Source: an uncultured Prevotellaceae bacterium (GTDB lineage: Bacteria > Bacteroidota > Bacteroidia > Bacteroidales > Bacteroidaceae). Taken from it: a stretch of 64,000 nucleotides of DNA. Location of the stretch: contig CAMZCM010000011.1 of the NCBI GenBank assembly GCA_947305005.1, forward strand, positions 19,227 to 83,226, in the 5' to 3' direction. The position numbers were made by a program, and so were the translations under genes. Under the pieces are notes generated by a model that worked only from the letters and a program-made list of their open reading frames with translations, ran no database searches and had not been told where the DNA came from. Positions 61,706 through 64,000 of the stretch are shown here, one piece after another (the stretch's first letter is position 1; each line of letters opens with the position of its first letter).

Positions 61706-61736
61706 TTTGCCATTCAAGAATTTAGTTGTACTTTTG
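61706..61736 (+). promoter_or_regulatory. Promoter of rpsU (TTTG-N19-TACTTTTG)
   Basis: TTTG at 61706-61709 and TACTTTTG at 61729-61736, 19 nt apart. The leader to the rpsU start is about 65 nt. Confidence 0.7.
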
Positions 61737-61804
61737 CGCCCGCTTATCGTCTCCGACGAGGCTTTTACTGTATTATTAACCCTTTTATTAAAACAAAAAA
61801 CAAC

Positions 61805-61996
61805 ATGATTGTAGTACCTGTTAAGGAAGGTGAGAACATCGAAAGAGCTCTCAAGAAGTTCAAGCGTAAGTTCGAGAAAACTGGCGTCGTGAAGGAACTT
61901 CGTCGTCGTCAGCAGTTCGACAAACCTTCCGTGCTGAAGCGTTTGGCAAAGGAGCACGCTGTGTATGTTCAGCAACTCCGTCGCGTAGAAGAGTAA
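61805..61996 (+). CDS. rpsU: 30S ribosomal protein bS21
   Basis: 63 residues. MIVVPVKEGENIERALKKFK and ELRRRQQFDKPSVLKRL are the bS21 signature. The start is set by family length and lies after an A-rich leader with no Shine-Dalgarno sequence (AACAAAAAACAAC). In Bacteroidota bS21 is part of the pocket that hides the 16S anti-Shine-Dalgarno. xerC follows 89 nt downstream and hpf after that, the usual order in the group. Confidence 0.94.
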   Translation: MIVVPVKEGENIERALKKFKRKFEKTGVVKELRRRQQFDKPSVLKRLAKEHAVYVQQLRRVEE

Positions 61997-62085
61997 CCAA
62001 ATGTAGTTAATTTTGCTGAATTCATTTGGTAGTCTGAAGAAAAAGCTCTATTTTCGCCTCGGTGAAACATTAAAATTGAGCATTC

Positions 62086-62970
62086 ATGCTACTAGAGGCC
62101 TTTCTCGATTACCTGCGTTTTGAACGCAATGCCTCGGTGAGAACCGTGGAGGCTTATCGAGATGACTTGAAAGCGTTTAAGTCTTTTTTTGAAGGCCTAG
62201 AGAGCAACCTTTCCTGGGAAACCATGGACACAGATATTGCCCGCGAATGGATCGTTTCCATGATGGAAAATGGCAATAAAGCCAGTTCTGTCAAACGTCG
62301 TCTGTCTGCTCTGCGTTCCATGTATCGTTTTCTTCTGAAAAGAGGATATGTGGAGCGAGACCCAGTGCACCATCTCACATCGCCCAAAAAGGAACGGGTT
62401 CTGCCTGCTTTCGTTCGCGAAGGAGATATGAACCGCCTCTTGGACGGCCCCGGGATGTTTGAGGATTCTTTTGACGGACGTCGGGATCACCTGATTATTG
62501 CTATGTTCTATGAAACTGGTTTGCGAGTCGGTGAATTAGTAGGATTAAACATGGATAATGTCAGCCTCTCCGCGAAAGTCTTAAAGGTGACGGGAAAGGG
62601 AAATAAACAGAGAATCGTGCCTTTTGGCGATGAACTACTACACCTTATTAATATATATATAGGGGAACGTGGTATGTTGGAGGTCGCTGATGAACAGGCA
62701 TTCTTTGTTTCAGGAAAAGGCAAGCGCATGACAATTCCGAATGTCAGGAAGATGGTCAAGGACAAGCTCGGCCTAGTGACGATGCAGCAGAAGCGGAGCC
62801 CACACGTGCTTCGACATACCTTCGCCACTACCATGCTCAATCATCAGGCAGACTTGCAGTCCGTGAAAGAACTACTGGGACATTCCCGCCTGTCAACGAC
62901 GGAGATTTATACCCACACCACTTTCGAGGAACTCAAGAAAGAGTATAAGAACGCCCACCCTAGGGCTTAA
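62086..62970 (+). CDS. xerC: Tyrosine recombinase XerC/XerD type
   Basis: 294 residues. N-terminal SAM-like DNA-binding domain (VRTVEAYRDDLKAFKSFFEG) and catalytic domain with Arg147 (ETGLRVGEL), His240 and Arg243 (PHVLRHTFAT), His266 and Tyr275 (LGHSRLSTTEIYTH). Complete active site. The genomic setting between rpsU and hpf and the full-length protein identify a housekeeping Xer recombinase for chromosome dimer resolution rather than a mobile-element integrase. No att site or phage genes are near. Confidence 0.92.
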   Translation: MLLEAFLDYLRFERNASVRTVEAYRDDLKAFKSFFEGLESNLSWETMDTDIAREWIVSMMENGNKASSVKRRLSALRSMYRFLLKRGYVERDPVHHLTSPKKERVLPAFVREGDMNRLLDGPGMFEDSFDGRRDHLIIAMFYETGLRVGELVGLNMDNVSLSAKVLKVTGKGNKQRIVPFGDELLHLINIYIGERGMLEVADEQAFFVSGKGKRMTIPNVRKMVKDKLGLVTMQQKRSPHVLRHTFATTMLNHQADLQSVKELLGHSRLSTTEIYTHTTFEELKKEYKNAHPRA

Positions 62971-62991
62971 ATCATTATTAACACCTTAAAC

Positions 62992-63000
62992 AAAGGAGGT
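62992..63000 (+). promoter_or_regulatory. Perfect Shine-Dalgarno (AAAGGAGGT) before hpf
   Basis: AAAGGAGGT with 4 nt to the ATG at 63005 matches the 16S 3' end exactly. No other gene in this window has one; Bacteroidota generally do not use Shine-Dalgarno pairing. Confidence 0.85.
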
Positions 63001-63004
63001 AATT

Positions 63005-63301
63005 ATGGAAATCAAACTTCAGGCAATCCGATTCGAACCTACTGAGAAGTTACAGGACTTTGTCCAGAAGAAAGTAGGAAAATTAGAGAAATTCAGCGAC
63101 GAAATAAGAAAGGTAGAGGTGTCACTGAAAGTCGTCAAACCCGAGACGGCCATGAATAAAGAAGCATCCATCCGCATCAATTTAGGAACGGAGCTTTACG
63201 CCGAAAAAGTTTGCGACACTTTTGAAGAAGCTATAGATAATTGCTTGGATGCGTTGCTAAAACAGCTCCAGAAAAACAAGGAAAAACATCAGAATCGCTA
63301 A
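63005..63301 (+). CDS. hpf: Ribosome hibernation-promoting factor
   Basis: 98 residues, the short HPF/YfiA form. MEIKLQAIRFEPTEKLQDFV, with the basic KVGKLEKF and SIRINLGTELYAEKVCDTFEEAIDNC segments. The protein binds the 30S subunit in the decoding region and dimerises or silences ribosomes. It starts 34 nt after xerC with a perfect Shine-Dalgarno sequence. A tRNA promoter follows. Confidence 0.93.
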   Translation: MEIKLQAIRFEPTEKLQDFVQKKVGKLEKFSDEIRKVEVSLKVVKPETAMNKEASIRINLGTELYAEKVCDTFEEAIDNCLDALLKQLQKNKEKHQNR

Positions 63302-63318
63302 AAAATAATTAAAAAGTT

Positions 63319-63348
63319 TTTGCGGTTCAAAAATAATACCTACCTTTG
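63319..63348 (+). promoter_or_regulatory. Promoter of the tRNA-tuf unit (TTTG-N18-TACCTTTG)
   Basis: TTTG 63319-63322 and TACCTTTG 63341-63348 with 18-nt spacing. It lies upstream of three tRNA genes and tuf. Confidence 0.8.
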
Positions 63349-63388
63349 CAGCCGTTTCGGAGCGGTCTGCCCGCAAACGAACGGCTGC
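63348..63388 (+). repeat. Leader hairpin before tRNA-Tyr
   Basis: GCAGCCGTT (63348-63356) pairs with AACGGCTGC (63380-63388). It lies in the leader of the tRNA transcript and may be a processing element. Confidence 0.55.
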
Positions 63389-63401
63389 AAAGGTTAAAAA
63401 T

Positions 63402-63484
63402 GGGCAAATACCAGAGTGGCCAAATGGGGCAGACTGTAAATCTGCTGGCGCACGCCTTCGGTGGTTCGAATCCATCTTTGCCCA
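63402..63484 (+). tRNA. tRNA-Tyr (GTA)
   Basis: Acceptor GGGCAAA pairs with TTTGCCC, discriminator A; long variable arm typical of tRNA-Tyr; anticodon loop CTGTAAA with GTA at 63436-63438; T-arm GGTTCGAATCC. No encoded CCA. Confidence 0.95.
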
Positions 63485-63491
63485 CTGATAT

Positions 63492-63564
63492 GCGGAAGTA
63501 GCTCAGTTGATAGAGCACTAGCCTTCCAAGCTGGGGGTCGCGGGTTTGAGCCCCGTCTTCCGCT
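63492..63564 (+). tRNA. tRNA-Gly (TCC)
   Basis: Acceptor GCGGAAG with CTTCCGC, discriminator T; anticodon loop CTTCCAA with TCC at 63535-63537; T-arm GGGTTTGAGCCCC. It is 7 nt after tRNA-Tyr. Confidence 0.95.
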
Positions 63565-63581
63565 CACATGAAACAAATATT

Positions 63582-63653
<72 letters not shown>

Positions 63654-63705
63654 CACTCACTTAAGTAAGATTATTCTATCATTTTTATAATTTGTAACAA
63701 TAGCT

Positions 63706-64000
63706 ATGGCTAAAGAGAAATTCGAAAGAACCAAACCGCATGTTAACATCGGTACTATTGGTCACGTCGATCATGGTAAGACTACCCTGACCGCTGCTAT
63801 CACAACTGTTCTGGCTAAGGCTGGCCTCTCCGAGGTGAAGAGCTTCGACCAGATTGACAATGCTCCCGAAGAGAAGGAGCGTGGTATCACCATTAACACC
63901 GCTCACGTTGAGTATGAGACCAAAAAGCGTCACTATGCTCACGTGGACTGCCCGGGTCACGCCGACTATGTGAAGAACATGGTAACTGGTGCTGCTCAGA
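63706..64000 (+). CDS. tuf: Elongation factor Tu, N-terminal part (cut by window edge)
   Basis: 98 codons visible. [20 protein letters not shown] with the G1 loop GHVDHGKT, G2 region [13 protein letters not shown] and G3 DCPGH. EF-Tu delivers aminoacyl-tRNA to the ribosome. It is preceded by Tyr, Gly and Thr tRNA genes, the standard Bacteroidota arrangement, and has an A/T-rich leader without a Shine-Dalgarno sequence. Confidence 0.98.
   Translation, partial: MAKEKFERTKPHVNIGTIGHVDHGKTTLTAAITTVLAKAGLSEVKSFDQIDNAPEEKERGITINTAHVEYETKKRHYAHVDCPGHADYVKNMVTGAAQ

Noticed and set aside
62086..62970. Integrase of a mobile element
   Set aside because: Full Xer-type protein in the conserved rpsU-xerC-hpf setting, with no phage or element genes or attachment repeats.

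Overview
The window reads as chromosome of a Bacteroidota bacterium, most likely Prevotellaceae. Grounds: promoters of the TAnnTTTG (-7) type, almost no Shine-Dalgarno sequences, an N-succinylornithine-type carbamoyltransferase, BACON/PEGA/fimbrillin-like envelope proteins, a Bacteroides-type mannan operon, and the order rpsU-xerC-hpf-tRNA(Tyr,Gly,Thr)-tuf at the right edge. Assignment to genus is inference. Both ends cut a gene: polA on the left (minus strand) and tuf on the right (plus strand).

Layout. 0-5 kb: housekeeping genes (polA, polyprenyl diphosphate synthase, aroQ, O-methyltransferase, radical SAM protein) and a DUF4143-type AAA ATPase whose promoter is covered by direct repeats. 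5.1-5.5 kb: a promoter-to-terminator non-coding RNA candidate. 5.5-19.2 kb: ten co-directional genes for envelope proteins (two PEGA-domain outer-membrane proteins, two LPP20-like proteins, a six-BACON lipoprotein, a fimbrillin-like lipoprotein, a secreted caspase-like protease, a transglutaminase-like protein) with an ECF-like sigma factor and a membrane anti-sigma candidate in the middle. This is the best candidate here for an undescribed system. 19.2-30.1 kb (minus): argD, XRE-cupin regulator, acyl-CoA ligase, proC-proB-proA, a TldD/TldE-like fusion and argF', closed by a terminator. 30.6-42.6 kb (minus): secreted esterases, histidine phosphatase, GH20, EEP hydrolase and an orphan propeller sensor. 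42.6-47.0 kb (minus): argC, pspC-like gene, argG, GNAT, argR and a PHP hydrolase. The arginine genes on both sides look like one ancestral cluster opened between argC and argD. 47.0-50.0 kb: repeat-rich spacer, a solitary vsr, thioesterase, peptidase and Nudix genes. 50.2-58.6 kb: mannan utilisation (putative binding protein, small peptide, AraC regulator, two GH26, GH130, GPH transporter, cellobiose/mannobiose 2-epimerase). 58.6-64 kb: aminopeptidase P, mdh, rpsU, xerC, hpf, three tRNAs and tuf.

How genes work together. The two arg blocks plus proABC make arginine by the succinylated route and proline from glutamate. GH26 enzymes cut mannan to mannobiose, the GPH carrier imports it, the epimerase makes mannosylglucose and GH130 phosphorolyses that, with no SusC/SusD pair nearby. 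A genome-wide feature is the simple micro-repeat family (variants of TTTTTCA, TTAATTTG, TTCATAA, GTTTCAA), which fills spacers and also forms in-frame parts of several coding regions. Three genes (polA, the prenyl synthase, vsr) have the -7 box exactly 4 nt before the ATG and are predicted to give leaderless mRNAs.
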